The position numbers were made by a program, and so were the translations under genes. Source: Microbacterium sp. UFMG61 (lineage in GTDB: Bacteria > Actinomycetota > Actinomycetes > Actinomycetales > Microbacteriaceae). From it: a stretch of 64,000 nt of DNA. How positions within the stretch are numbered: position 1 is the first letter of the stretch; every line of letters begins with the position of its first letter. The notes beneath the pieces were generated by a model. The model was not told where the DNA came from and ran no database searches. It saw only the letters and a program-made list of their open reading frames with translations. The stretch is from NCBI RefSeq assembly GCF_015354505.1, contig NZ_JACAFP010000002.1, positions 248,001 to 312,000 on the forward strand. Reading direction: 5' to 3'. Positions 18,715 through 26,419 of the stretch are shown here, piece by piece.

Positions 18715-20319
18715 TTACTCCCCTTCGGGAGCGGGCGGTGCCGCCGCGGGCGGCGGGGGAGTCGTCGGGTTCGGCTGGCGGGTGGGCGCCGGCGCGGATG
18801 CCGACGCAACACCCTCTCCGATGCCGCGACCGACGGCCTGGCCCTGGATGATCGACGCGAGGTCGAGTCCGGTCGCCGAGCTGACGCTGTCGAACACCGA
18901 CTTCAGCGCCTTGGCGCTGTCGGCACCGACGACGTTCGATGCACCGTCCTCGCTCGAGCCGCCGATGATCGACACGTTGCCGATCGCGGCGTAGCCCTTC
19001 GAGAACTCCGCCATGATCGACGGCAGCACATCGAGCACGCGCTGCGACAGGAAGGCGTCCTGGTTCGAGGCAATGGCCTTCGCCTCGGCCTCGACGGCTG
19101 CGGCTCGCGCCTCACCCTCGGCGCGGATCGCGTCGGCCTCGGCGTTGGCGCGCAGACGGCGGGCCTCGGCCTCGGCCTCGGCCTGGGCGCGAAGTGCGTC
19201 GGCCTCACCGGTCGCACGGGCGATCGCGGCCGCGGCCTCACCGTCGGCCTTGGCCTTGTCGGCCTGGGCCTGCTGCTCGGCGATGCGGGTGCGGGCCTCT
19301 GCCTGCTTGACCTGCTCGATCGCGCCGGCCTCTGCCGCACGCTCACGCGTGTAGAGCTCGGCCTGCGCGCGGGTCTCGGCCTCGTACCGCTGGGCGTCGG
19401 CGACGCGCTTGACGTCGGCGTCGAGCTGAGCCTGACGGTTCTCGGCCTGCTGCTGCAGAACGGCCTGCTGCGCCTGCTCGCGGGCGAGGTTCTCGGCCTG
19501 CTCGGCCTCGGCGCGCGCACGGCCGATACCGGCGTTGGCGTTCGCGGTGTTGGTGTCGAGAGCGGTCTGCTCGACCAGGTTGGCTTCCTGGTTGGCGATG
19601 TTCTTCTGGTTGATCGCGCGGTCGGCGTTGGTCTGCGAGATCTCGGCAGACTGACGCTTCGCCTGGATCTCGGGGGCGCCCAGCGACTGGATGTAGCCGA
19701 CCTTGTCGGTGATGCCCTTGATCTGGAACGAGTCGAGGATCAGACCCTGCTCGGCGAGCTCCTGCGAGACGTCGGCGGCGATCTGGTCGGAGAACTTCTT
19801 GCGCTCGCGCATGAGCTCGACGACCGAGAGGGTCGCCACGATTCCACGGAGCGCACCTTCGAGCTGCTCCGTGGTGAACTGCTCGATCGCCTTGTCCTGC
19901 GAGGCGAATCGCTCGGCAGCGCGGCGCACGAGGATGGGGTCCGAGCCGATCTTCACGATCGCGACGCCGTCGACGTTCAGTGTGACGCTGTCGAGCGACT
20001 GGGCCTCGGCGTTGAGCGAGACCTGACGCGAGCGCAGCGAGATGATCTCGTGGCGCTGCGTGATGGGGTTCACCAGCGACTTGCCGTTCACGATGACCGT
20101 GACGGGCGATTCCGACATCTCGTCTCTGGTCGAGCCGTCCGCGCCGATGACAGCGCGTGCCACCTTCTGCTTGCGTCCCGAGATGACGAGCGCCTCGTCG
20201 GCGCGCGCGACCTTGATCCAGCTGCGTGCGAACAGCAGCAGGATGAGAAGGACGACGACGGCGGCGACGACCGCTATCCCGACGATGACGAGGATGCCGA
20301 CGATTCCGGCGATCTCCAT
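18715..20319 (-). CDS. Flotillin-like SPFH membrane-scaffold protein
   Basis: Protein of 534 residues. An N-terminal membrane helix (about 3-30) is followed by an SPFH/band 7 domain (about 35-220) with VARADEALVISG and the FLILDSFQIKGI-like strand (QGLILDSFQIKGITD). Then comes a long Ala/Glu/Gln/Arg coiled coil (about 225-450, repeated AEAEA and QAEAR units) and a Gly/Pro-rich tail ending in PAPEGE. This is the architecture of bacterial flotillins (FloT/YuaG-like), which organise membrane microdomains. The ATG at 20319 follows GGGAGGT. No nfeD partner is adjacent. The coiled-coil DNA is very repetitive because of GCC/GAG codons, which also generates spurious frames. Confidence 0.9.
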   Translation of the reverse strand: MEIAGIVGILVIVGIAVVAAVVVLLILLLFARSWIKVARADEALVISGRKQKVARAVIGADGSTRDEMSESPVTVIVNGKSLVNPITQRHEIISLRSRQVSLNAEAQSLDSVTLNVDGVAIVKIGSDPILVRRAAERFASQDKAIEQFTTEQLEGALRGIVATLSVVELMRERKKFSDQIAADVSQELAEQGLILDSFQIKGITDKVGYIQSLGAPEIQAKRQSAEISQTNADRAINQKNIANQEANLVEQTALDTNTANANAGIGRARAEAEQAENLAREQAQQAVLQQQAENRQAQLDADVKRVADAQRYEAETRAQAELYTRERAAEAGAIEQVKQAEARTRIAEQQAQADKAKADGEAAAAIARATGEADALRAQAEAEAEARRLRANAEADAIRAEGEARAAAVEAEAKAIASNQDAFLSQRVLDVLPSIMAEFSKGYAAIGNVSIIGGSSEDGASNVVGADSAKALKSVFDSVSSATGLDLASIIQGQAVGRGIGEGVASASAPAPTRQPNPTTPPPPAAAPPAPEGE

Positions 20320-20427
20320 GAATGACCTCCCTGGTTCCCCCCGAGGGGGTGGTCTGATGTCGCGGCGCGAAAGATGCCGCAACTCCGCTCCACCCTGCCA
20401 GAAAACGGCAGGGGGCGTCGGGATGGG

Positions 20428-20856
20428 TCAGCGGCCGCGGAGCTTCTCTGCCAGGTCGCGCAGCGTCTTGAGCTCGGAATCCTCGAGCACCGACATCCGC
20501 TCGGCGATCGATCGGCCGTGCACGGTCGCGAGGCTGCGGAACTCGCGGGCGCCGGCGTCGGTCGCGGTGATCAAGGCGCCGCGGCCGTCTTCGGGGTCGG
20601 GTGCCTTCTCGACGAGGCCCCGTGACACCATGCGGTCGACGAGTCGCGAGACGCTCGGCTGGCTGATGAGCATGTTCGCGGTGACGTCGCGCAACCGGGC
20701 GGTCATGTCGGGCGACCGTGTGACGGTGAGCAGCACGTCGTACTCGGCCTGAGCGAGATCGCTGCCTTCGAAGTCCGTGTTCATCTCGGTGAACAGCTCG
20801 TGCTGCGCGCGGAACAGGCTCTCCCAGGCCTCGAGGGCGAGCTTGCGATCGGTCAT
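20428..20856 (-). CDS. MarR-family transcriptional regulator
   Basis: Protein of 142 residues. It has the winged-helix MarR fold: dimer helices at both ends, recognition region TANMLISQPSVSRLVDRMVSRGLVEKAPDPEDGR (about 55-90, with the D-x-R wing). The ATG at 20856 has a weak ribosome site; longer in-frame extension upstream reads through the operator and is not credible. The dyad TACTG-GCAA-CAGTA lies about ten bases upstream, in the expected place for autorepression. It shares direction with, and lies downstream of, the TetR gene but a terminator hairpin separates them. The SPFH gene follows on the same strand. Confidence 0.88.
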   Translation of the reverse strand: MTDRKLALEAWESLFRAQHELFTEMNTDFEGSDLAQAEYDVLLTVTRSPDMTARLRDVTANMLISQPSVSRLVDRMVSRGLVEKAPDPEDGRGALITATDAGAREFRSLATVHGRSIAERMSVLEDSELKTLRDLAEKLRGR

Positions 20857-20866
20857 GTGAACAGCG

Positions 20867-20880
20867 TACTGGCAACAGTA
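20867..20880. promoter_or_regulatory. Candidate MarR operator
   Basis: A perfect dyad TACTG-GCAA-CAGTA lies 10 bases before the MarR start codon, overlapping its probable promoter. MarR proteins commonly bind such palindromes to repress themselves. Confidence 0.5.
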
Positions 20881-20914
20881 AAGGGCCGGTCGGAGAGGCT
20901 CCCGACCGGCCCTT
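20881..20914 (-). terminator. Terminator hairpin between the TetR and MarR genes
   Basis: AAGGGCCGGTCGG (20881-20893) pairs perfectly with CCGACCGGCCCTT (20902-20914) around an 8-base loop. On the minus strand the stem ends in CCCTTT, so it should stop TetR transcription before the MarR promoter. The 126 bases from here to the TetR stop hold no gene that I can see. Confidence 0.75.
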
Positions 20915-21040
20915 GTCCCTTGCACCAAGAGTGTCCTGCAATCACATGCGGTGTATGCCACAGCAAACATTCACCGTGCGATCACTCTATAACGGCGAGA
21001 TAACGAATGCAACGGTTTGGTCACGGAAATCTTCAGAGCG

Positions 21041-21604
21041 TCAGCCGTCGACGCAGTCGCGGACGTCGTTCCACGCGGATGTCACGCACTCCTCGAACAG
21101 GAGGTCGTCCGGCCCTGCAAGCCACCGCTCCATCGCCAGGTCGAAGCACGTCACAGCCACAGCTGCCAGCGTGTGCGATTGCCAAGCATCGATGCCGCGC
21201 TGAATCAGCGATTCCTCGATCGCGCGGGCCAGATGATGGCGCTGGAGAAGCTCGCGTTCGTGCAGCGCAGGCTCGCCGTGAACGATGGCGCGCCGACGCG
21301 CGATCGGTTCCCGCCAGTTCTGGATACCACGGGCCGCCGCGCTGAGGCCGGCTCGCACCGTGGCCTTTGCTGAAGTCTCGGGAAGGGCCGACGCCATGAA
21401 GTCGCTGACCGCGTGAGGAAACTCGCGATCACGAAGAAAGAGGACATCGCGCTTGTCCGCGTAGTGCCGGAAGAACGTCCGAGTCGTCAGGCCCGCCGCT
21501 TCGGCGATCTGCGGAACCGTGGTCGATGCGAATCCCTGCTGTTCGAAGAGGGGTATCGCCGCAGCTTCGAGTCGCAGTGCAGCATCCGGTGACCATCGGG
21601 GCAT
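21041..21604 (-). CDS. TetR-family transcriptional regulator
   Basis: Protein of 187 residues. The N-terminal HTH (about 8-55) has the TetR pattern AAIPLFEQQGFASTTVPQIAEAAGLTTRTFFRHYADKRDVL. The rest is a helical ligand-binding domain ending in a Cys-containing helix (VTSAWNDVRDCVDG). It is divergent from the medium-chain reductase at 21682 with 77 bases between the starts, in which a perfect 7-5-7 dyad is found. It is therefore probably the repressor of that reductase. The inducer is unknown. Confidence 0.9.
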   Translation of the reverse strand: MPRWSPDAALRLEAAAIPLFEQQGFASTTVPQIAEAAGLTTRTFFRHYADKRDVLFLRDREFPHAVSDFMASALPETSAKATVRAGLSAAARGIQNWREPIARRRAIVHGEPALHERELLQRHHLARAIEESLIQRGIDAWQSHTLAAVAVTCFDLAMERWLAGPDDLLFEECVTSAWNDVRDCVDG

Positions 21605-21610
21605 GGTGCC

Positions 21611-21661
21611 ATGATGTCACGTCATGTCGTCACGTGTACAGTGATGACACGAGATGTCATC
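21611..21661. promoter_or_regulatory. TetR operator region between the regulator and the reductase
   Basis: GATGACA-CGAGA-TGTCATC (21643-21661) is a perfect 19-base dyad of the size expected for TetR dimers. A second, imperfect one (TGTCGTCAC...GTGATGACA, 21625-21649) overlaps it, and another TGATGTCACGTCAT block lies at 21612-21625. Repeated TGTCA/TGACA units suggest cooperative binding of two dimers covering both promoters. Confidence 0.65.
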
Positions 21662-21681
21662 GAGGGTGAGGGTAGGCGGAA

Positions 21682-22821
21682 ATGAGCGGAAATATGGCGG
21701 CGTGGATCGATACTCCCTACGCCGACCTGGTGATCCGGGACGCACCGATGCCCGAGCCCGGACCCGGACAACTGCTCATCGAGGTCAGGGCGGTCGCGGT
21801 GAACCCTCTCGACGCGATCATCCAATCCAACGGCGCCGTCATGTACGGGTGGCTGCACTACCCGGTGATCCTCGGGGAGGATGTCGCCGGGGTCGTCGTC
21901 GGGGTCGGCGCCGAAGTGACGAACTTCTCCGTCGGCGATCGCATCGTCGCGTACGCGATCGGCTTGGAGAAGGGTCGGGACGCGATCTCCGAGAGCGGGT
22001 TCCAGGCCTACGTCGCCGTCGATGCGGCCCTCGCCGCTGCTCTGCCGGACACCATGCCCTTCGAGGAGGGTGCCGTGTTGCCCCTGGCCGTCTCCACAGC
22101 GGCTGCCGGCCTCTTCGAGAGCGAGCAGCTCGGTCTGGGCTACTCCGGCCTCGCGAACCCCGAGCCACGCGACGAGATCGTCGTGGTGTGGGGCGGTGCG
22201 ACCGCTGTCGGCGGCAACGCGATCCAATTGGCGCGAGCGGCCGGCTACCGCGTCATCGCGACGGCATCCGCCAGCAATCATGACCGGATGAGCCAGCTCG
22301 GCGCAGAGGCCGCATTTGATTACCGCGACCCGGAGGTGGTCGCTCGCATCGTCGAGGCGGCGAACGGATCCGTCGTCGCGGGCATCCTCGCCGTCGCAGT
22401 CGGGTCGGCAGAACCCTGTCTGCGTATCGCGCGCGCGACCGGCGCCACGCGGATCGCGATGGCGAGCCCTCCGGTGTCCTTCTACGAACAACCCCGTCGA
22501 CCCGGCCTCTCCCTGACCCGGATGCGCCTGTTCCTGCGCCTGGGAACGCGAACGGCGATGCTGCAACTGCGCAGCCGAGCCCGAGGTATCCGAGCCTCGT
22601 TCATCTGGGGGAGTGCCGTCGCGACCTCTCCCGTCGGCTCCGCCGTCTGGGGAAGCTACCTTGGCACAGCTCTCGCCTCGGGTCGCCATCGTGCGTATCC
22701 GCCGGCCCGCATCGTGGGGGAGGGGCTTCATGCTGTTCAGGGAGCGATCGACACGCTCCGCGTCGGTGTGTCCGCCCAGAAACTCGTCGTGACCCTCGAG
22801 CCCGCACCGACGAACGCCTGA
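21682..22821 (+). CDS. Medium-chain dehydrogenase/reductase, quinone oxidoreductase-like
   Basis: Protein of 379 residues. It has the zinc-independent MDR pattern: a GroES-like N-terminal domain (about 25-150, HYPVILGEDVAGVVVGVGAEV), then a Rossmann domain with VVVWGGATAVGGNAIQLARAAGYRVIATAS. The HYP-x-x-xG-x-D/E-x-AG start and lack of catalytic zinc cysteines place it with quinone reductase/zinc-binding dehydrogenase-like enzymes such as the ASTER or TOXD type. The start follows GGTAGGCGG. It is divergent from, and probably repressed by, the TetR gene at 21604. The substrate is unknown; such pairs often respond to toxic carbonyls or quinones. Confidence 0.85.
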   Translation: MSGNMAAWIDTPYADLVIRDAPMPEPGPGQLLIEVRAVAVNPLDAIIQSNGAVMYGWLHYPVILGEDVAGVVVGVGAEVTNFSVGDRIVAYAIGLEKGRDAISESGFQAYVAVDAALAAALPDTMPFEEGAVLPLAVSTAAAGLFESEQLGLGYSGLANPEPRDEIVVVWGGATAVGGNAIQLARAAGYRVIATASASNHDRMSQLGAEAAFDYRDPEVVARIVEAANGSVVAGILAVAVGSAEPCLRIARATGATRIAMASPPVSFYEQPRRPGLSLTRMRLFLRLGTRTAMLQLRSRARGIRASFIWGSAVATSPVGSAVWGSYLGTALASGRHRAYPPARIVGEGLHAVQGAIDTLRVGVSAQKLVVTLEPAPTNA

Positions 22822-22909
22822 CCCGCTGACGGACGAACTGGCTGTTCGCGATCCCTGTACGATCGGCGCGGTGCTCTCTCACCGATCACGCCGACGCCGG
22901 AAGCAGTGA

Positions 22910-23485
22910 ATGAAGTTCGTCGAAGTCCCCATGCTCCCGATCGTGATCCCATTCGGAGTCGTGATCTTCCTCGTGTTGATCTGGGTCCTCCGCTCTCTCG
23001 GGGCCGTCACCCTACCCCGGGCGAGCGTGGCGGCGATCCTCGCGGTCTATGCCGGTGGGGTGCTCGCGAACACGGTCTTCCCGATCTTCCTCCGCATCGG
23101 GACGGGGTTCTCCGACGGTCCGCGCCCGTGGCCGCTCTACCTGGTGCCGTTCGTCGACTACGGGCTCGAGGACGCGCTCATCAACGTCGCGGTGTTCGTC
23201 CCGCTCGGCGTGCTCGTCCCGCTGCTCACCGCGAGGCCGAGCTGGTGGAAGGTGGTCGTGATCGTCGCCGGGGCGAGCCTCGCCATCGAGCTGACGCAGA
23301 TGGCCACTGCGCGGCTCGCCCTCGGCGGACACATCGCTGACATCAATGACTGGTTGACGAACATCCTGGGCGGGATCATCGGGTACGGCTTGTTCGTCCT
23401 CATGATGCGCTCGAGGACGATCGCTGGCTTCGTCCGACGGTTTCGATGGCCGGCGCCTGGGCGTGCGAGCAGCCGGCCGGCCTGA
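22910..23485 (+). CDS. VanZ-family membrane protein
   Basis: Protein of 191 residues with four or five membrane helices and the VanZ-like signature: PWPLYLVPFVDYGLEDALINVAVFVPLGVLVPLL, then ELTQMATARLALGGHIADINDWLTNILGGIIGYG. The Asp-rich loop (ADINDWLTN) before the last helix is the most conserved part of the family. Members are linked to glycopeptide resistance or envelope functions, but the role here is undefined. Its TGA (23483) lies inside a GCCGGCCGG stem-loop and is followed in the same frame by the SLC13 transporter remnant. Confidence 0.85.
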   Translation: MKFVEVPMLPIVIPFGVVIFLVLIWVLRSLGAVTLPRASVAAILAVYAGGVLANTVFPIFLRIGTGFSDGPRPWPLYLVPFVDYGLEDALINVAVFVPLGVLVPLLTARPSWWKVVVIVAGASLAIELTQMATARLALGGHIADINDWLTNILGGIIGYGLFVLMMRSRTIAGFVRRFRWPAPGRASSRPA

Positions 23486-23496
23486 TACCGGCCGGC
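23472..23496 (+). terminator. Stem-loop spanning the VanZ stop codon
   Basis: GCCGGCCGG (23472-23480) and CCGGCCGGC (23488-23496) form a perfect 9-bp stem around CCTGATA, which contains the VanZ stop. There is no T-run. It may be a terminator or the seam of the rearrangement that left the transporter remnant beside it. Confidence 0.4.
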
Positions 23497-23671
23497 GCTC
23501 ACGGTCGTGGGAGCCGCCGCGTTCCTGACGCCGATCGCGACGCCGGTGAATCTGATGGTCATGCAGCCGGCCGGCTACCGGTTCGGCGATTACTGGCGTC
23601 TCGGTCTTCCGCTCGTTCTGGTGTACGTCGCCGTCGCGGTGCTATACGTTCCTGCTGTCTGGCCGTTCTGA
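23486..23671 (+). pseudogene. C-terminal remnant of an SLC13/DASS-type anion transporter
   Basis: Right after the VanZ stop, in the same frame, 61 residues read through to a TGA at 23669. They match the last helices of SLC13-family (sodium/sulfate, dicarboxylate or SLC13-like permease) transporters: FLTPIATPVNLMVMQPAGYR with the SPIATP-N loop of the second anion-binding motif, then FGDYWRLGLPLVLV and a final helix ending VPAVWPF. There is no start codon or ribosome site and the first nine-tenths of the gene is missing, so this is a remnant. Its last 30 bases overlap the end of the convergent acetyltransferase gene. Confidence 0.75.
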
Positions 23672-24115
23672 TCGGCGTCGGTTCTGCCTCTCGTCCCGCG
23701 GGGCCGGCTCGATGAGCCTGAACAGCCCGGTCATGTCGCCGGAGCCGAAACCGCGAGAGGCATAGAGGTCAGTGCCCGCCGCGGTCGAGAACAATCCCAC
23801 GAACGCCGTGGTCGGGGCGGTCGCAGCGATTCGATCGGTGAGCCGGTCCAGCAGCCGCGCCCCCAGGCCGGTCCCCTGGAACGCCGGGATGACAGCGAGA
23901 TCCTGTATGTAGAAGTACTTCACGCCGTCGCCGACGACGCGCCCCATTCCCACAGCCTCGCTCCCGACATGAGCGACCACGCCGAACGTCGAACCGGCCA
24001 GGGAATCGGCGATCGTCGTCCAGTCGAAGGCGTCGTGCCAGCCTACGGATTCTGCAATCGATCGATGCTCTGCAGCGGTCGCCACACGGTCGAGCATCGT
24101 CGTCGCATCAGTCAT
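23642..24115 (-). CDS. GNAT-family N-acetyltransferase
   Basis: Protein of 157 residues with a compact GNAT fold. Motif A is FYIQDLAVIPAFQGTGLGARLLDRL with the Q/R-G-x-G-L/A acetyl-CoA loop, and the fold ends with YASRGFGSG. The KYFYIQDLAV strand resembles the 'GNAT acting on small amines' group. The C-terminal extension is Arg-rich and runs into the transporter remnant on the other strand, suggesting that its stop was shaped by that rearrangement. The ribosome site is weak. The substrate is unknown. Confidence 0.8.
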   Translation of the reverse strand: MTDATTMLDRVATAAEHRSIAESVGWHDAFDWTTIADSLAGSTFGVVAHVGSEAVGMGRVVGDGVKYFYIQDLAVIPAFQGTGLGARLLDRLTDRIAATAPTTAFVGLFSTAAGTDLYASRGFGSGDMTGLFRLIEPAPRDERQNRRRSERPDSRNV

Positions 24116-24294
24116 CTCGTTCCGTTCCGGTGTCTAGGACGTGACGATGTCGAAACTCGCCTCGCGGTGATCGAGCACTGCCGAGCATTCTGCCACGGCG
24201 GCGGAATCCCTGGATGGACTTCGAGTTCCCCTTGGTCACCGGTGCGCTCGCCATCATTCCCTCGGTGCACTCACCGACACGCGCGAAGGCTTAC

Positions 24295-24313
24295 TTAGGA
24301 TTACCTACCCTAA
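24295..24313 (+). promoter_or_regulatory. IdeR/DtxR-type iron box
   Basis: TTAGGATTACCTACCCTAA matches the IdeR/DtxR 19-base consensus at 14 positions, including both TTAGG/CCTAA ends. It lies 44 bases before the siderophore-binding protein gene, so that operon should be repressed when iron is sufficient. The preceding 180 bases, back to the acetyltransferase, show no other signal. Confidence 0.7.
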
Positions 24314-24356
24314 CTAGGTTCTTGCTACGGTCGAAGGGATCCCCTCCGCCGACAGA

Positions 24357-25328
24357 TTGGTCCTCACTGTGCTCCGCCGTGCCTCCCTCGTCGCCTTCGT
24401 GGCCGCGTCCGCTCTGCTGCTCGCCTCCTGCGCGTCATCCGAAGGAAACGCTGACGCAAGCACCGACGGCGATGCCGGCGTCACGCTCACCCATCCGTCG
24501 CTCGAGGGCGTCGAGATCGACTTCGACGCCCAGCCGCAGGACATCGTCATGGACTGCTACGCCTACAGCTCGCTCCACGAGTACGGCGTCGAGCCGGTCG
24601 CGCTCTTCGGGTACGAGTGCGACAACCCGTTCGTGATGGGGGATGCCGACATCTCCGACATCCCGGTCGTCGGCAAGGACGGCGAGATCGACGTCGAGAA
24701 GCTCGCCGAGCTGCGCCCCGACGCGATCATCGGCCAGGGCACCGCCGACGGATGGTCGTGGTTCGACGAAGACGTGAACGCGCAGATCACCCGCGTCGCG
24801 CCCTTCGTGCCGCTCCCGAGCAGCGAGACGATCGACGGTCGCATCGCCGACACCCGCGGGATCGCGGCGTTCTTCGGGGCGGATGTCAGCTCCGACGCCA
24901 TCGAGCAGTCCGATGCCGACCTCACTGCGGCGAAGGAGGCCTTCGGGACAGCCATCGCGGACAGCGACCTCGACATCATGCTGACCAGCCCGACGAAGGA
25001 GATGCTCTACACGGGCGTCGGATTCGCCCAGGCGACGATGCTCGAGGAGCTCGGTGCGACCATCGTCGGCGCCGACGCTCCCGCGACCGGCAACCCGTGG
25101 GGACAGGTCGCCTGGGAGGACGCCTCGACCTTCGGAGCCGACATCCTCCTCGTCGAGGGCTACAACGAGGACTTCTCGTTCAGCGCCGACCTGTGGAACG
25201 CCCTGCCGCCTGTTCAGGCCGAGCAGCTGGGTGCCTGGAGCTCGAAGGGTGCGATGACCGCATCCACCTACGCGGCCTGGCTGAACGACCTGACCGCTCT
25301 CGTCTCCTCGTCGACCAAGGTCGCCTGA
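24357..25328 (+). CDS. Siderophore ABC transporter, substrate-binding lipoprotein
   Basis: Protein of 323 residues from TTG 24357, or 319 from GTG 24369, which would place the basic residues right at the start; neither has a convincing ribosome site. A lipoprotein signal ends in the lipobox LLASC (Cys near residue 25). It is followed by the two-lobe TroA/FhuD-like fold of iron-siderophore binding proteins, with the ELRPDAIIGQG segment typical of the hinge region. It captures a ferric siderophore outside the membrane for the permeases just downstream. It sits behind an IdeR-like box, so it should be iron-repressed. The siderophore identity is unknown. Confidence 0.9.
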   Translation: MVLTVLRRASLVAFVAASALLLASCASSEGNADASTDGDAGVTLTHPSLEGVEIDFDAQPQDIVMDCYAYSSLHEYGVEPVALFGYECDNPFVMGDADISDIPVVGKDGEIDVEKLAELRPDAIIGQGTADGWSWFDEDVNAQITRVAPFVPLPSSETIDGRIADTRGIAAFFGADVSSDAIEQSDADLTAAKEAFGTAIADSDLDIMLTSPTKEMLYTGVGFAQATMLEELGATIVGADAPATGNPWGQVAWEDASTFGADILLVEGYNEDFSFSADLWNALPPVQAEQLGAWSSKGAMTASTYAAWLNDLTALVSSSTKVA

Positions 25329-25335
25329 CACCCCG

Positions 25336-26415
25336 ATGCACGCGCAGAACGCGGCAGTCGTGTCCGCCCCGAACGCACCCGCGTCCGGGGCGGACCCGCG
25401 AACTCCGGCGACCCGACCGCATCATCGGCGCCGGTGGCTCGGTCTCCTCGTGCTCGCCGCGCTCTGCGCACTGGCGCTCGCCGCGAGCATGCTCGTCGGC
25501 TCGCGCTTCGTGGCCCCCGCTGACGTGCTGCACTTCCTTCTGCATCCCGACCCTGACGATGCGGGCTCGCAGACGATCTGGTTCTCGCGAGTGCCGCGCA
25601 CCGTTCTCGTGCTCGTCGCCGGGGCGGCGCTGGGAGTCGCCGGTGCCCTGATGCAGGCGGTCACGCGGAACCCGATGACCGATCCCGGCATCCTGGGGGT
25701 GAATGCCGGGGCATCGCTGGCGGTCGTCGTGGGACTCGCGTTCTTCGGGGTGACCGACATCTCGCAGTACATGTGGTGGTCGTTCGCGGGCGCGATGATC
25801 ACCTCGGTGCTCGTGTTCGTGATCGGCAACACGGGCTCGGCGCGCGGCAATCCGGTGCGGATGACGCTCTCGGGCGTCGCACTCGGCGCGGTGCTCTCGG
25901 GTTTCACGTCGGCGGTGCTGCTGTCGAACTCCGAGATGCTGCAGCGTCTGCGCGGCTGGTCGGCGGGCACGACCGCTTCTCAGCCCCTCGACGCCACTCT
26001 CGCCATCGTGCCCATCATCGCGGCGGGCCTCGTCATCGCGCTCCTCAGCTCCCGATCGCTCGACGTGCTCTCGCTCGGCGAGGCGTCGGCCGTCGCGATG
26101 GGGGCGCATCCCCAGCGCATCCGACTCGTCGCCCTCGTGGCGATCGCGCTGCTCGCGGGCGGTGCGACGGCCGCGGCCGGGCCGATCGGATTCCTGGGTC
26201 TGCTCGCCCCGCACCTCGCGCGCATGATCGTCGGCCCGCATCAGGGATGGATCATGGCGTACTCGGTGCTGATCGCTCCCGTGGTCATGGGCTTCGCTGA
26301 CGTGCTGGGTCGCATCATCACCGCCGGAGAGGTGCCCGTCGGCATCGTCACCGCGTTCATCGGTGCACCCGTGTTGATCTACATGGTCCGTCGCTACCGG
26401 GTCTCGGAGGTGTGA
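25336..26415 (+). CDS. Siderophore ABC transporter permease (FecCD family)
   Basis: Protein of 359 residues. After a charged, proline-rich N-terminus it has about nine or ten membrane helices of the FecCD/BtuC family, with RVPRTVLVLVAGAALGVAGALMQAVTRNPMTDPGILGVNAGASL and the ATP-binding-protein contact region GAHPQRIRLVAL. It forms one half of the heterodimeric channel together with the next gene. It starts 7 bases after the binding protein stop. The iron-box operon order is binding protein, permease, permease, ATPase. Confidence 0.93.
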   Translation: MHAQNAAVVSAPNAPASGADPRTPATRPHHRRRWLGLLVLAALCALALAASMLVGSRFVAPADVLHFLLHPDPDDAGSQTIWFSRVPRTVLVLVAGAALGVAGALMQAVTRNPMTDPGILGVNAGASLAVVVGLAFFGVTDISQYMWWSFAGAMITSVLVFVIGNTGSARGNPVRMTLSGVALGAVLSGFTSAVLLSNSEMLQRLRGWSAGTTASQPLDATLAIVPIIAAGLVIALLSSRSLDVLSLGEASAVAMGAHPQRIRLVALVAIALLAGGATAAAGPIGFLGLLAPHLARMIVGPHQGWIMAYSVLIAPVVMGFADVLGRIITAGEVPVGIVTAFIGAPVLIYMVRRYRVSEV

Positions 26416-26419
26416 GGCG

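Noticed and set aside
18760..19700. Repeat-rich DNA within the SPFH gene as a possible satellite
   Set aside because: The repetition comes from Ala/Glu/Gln-rich coiled-coil codons in a single intact gene.
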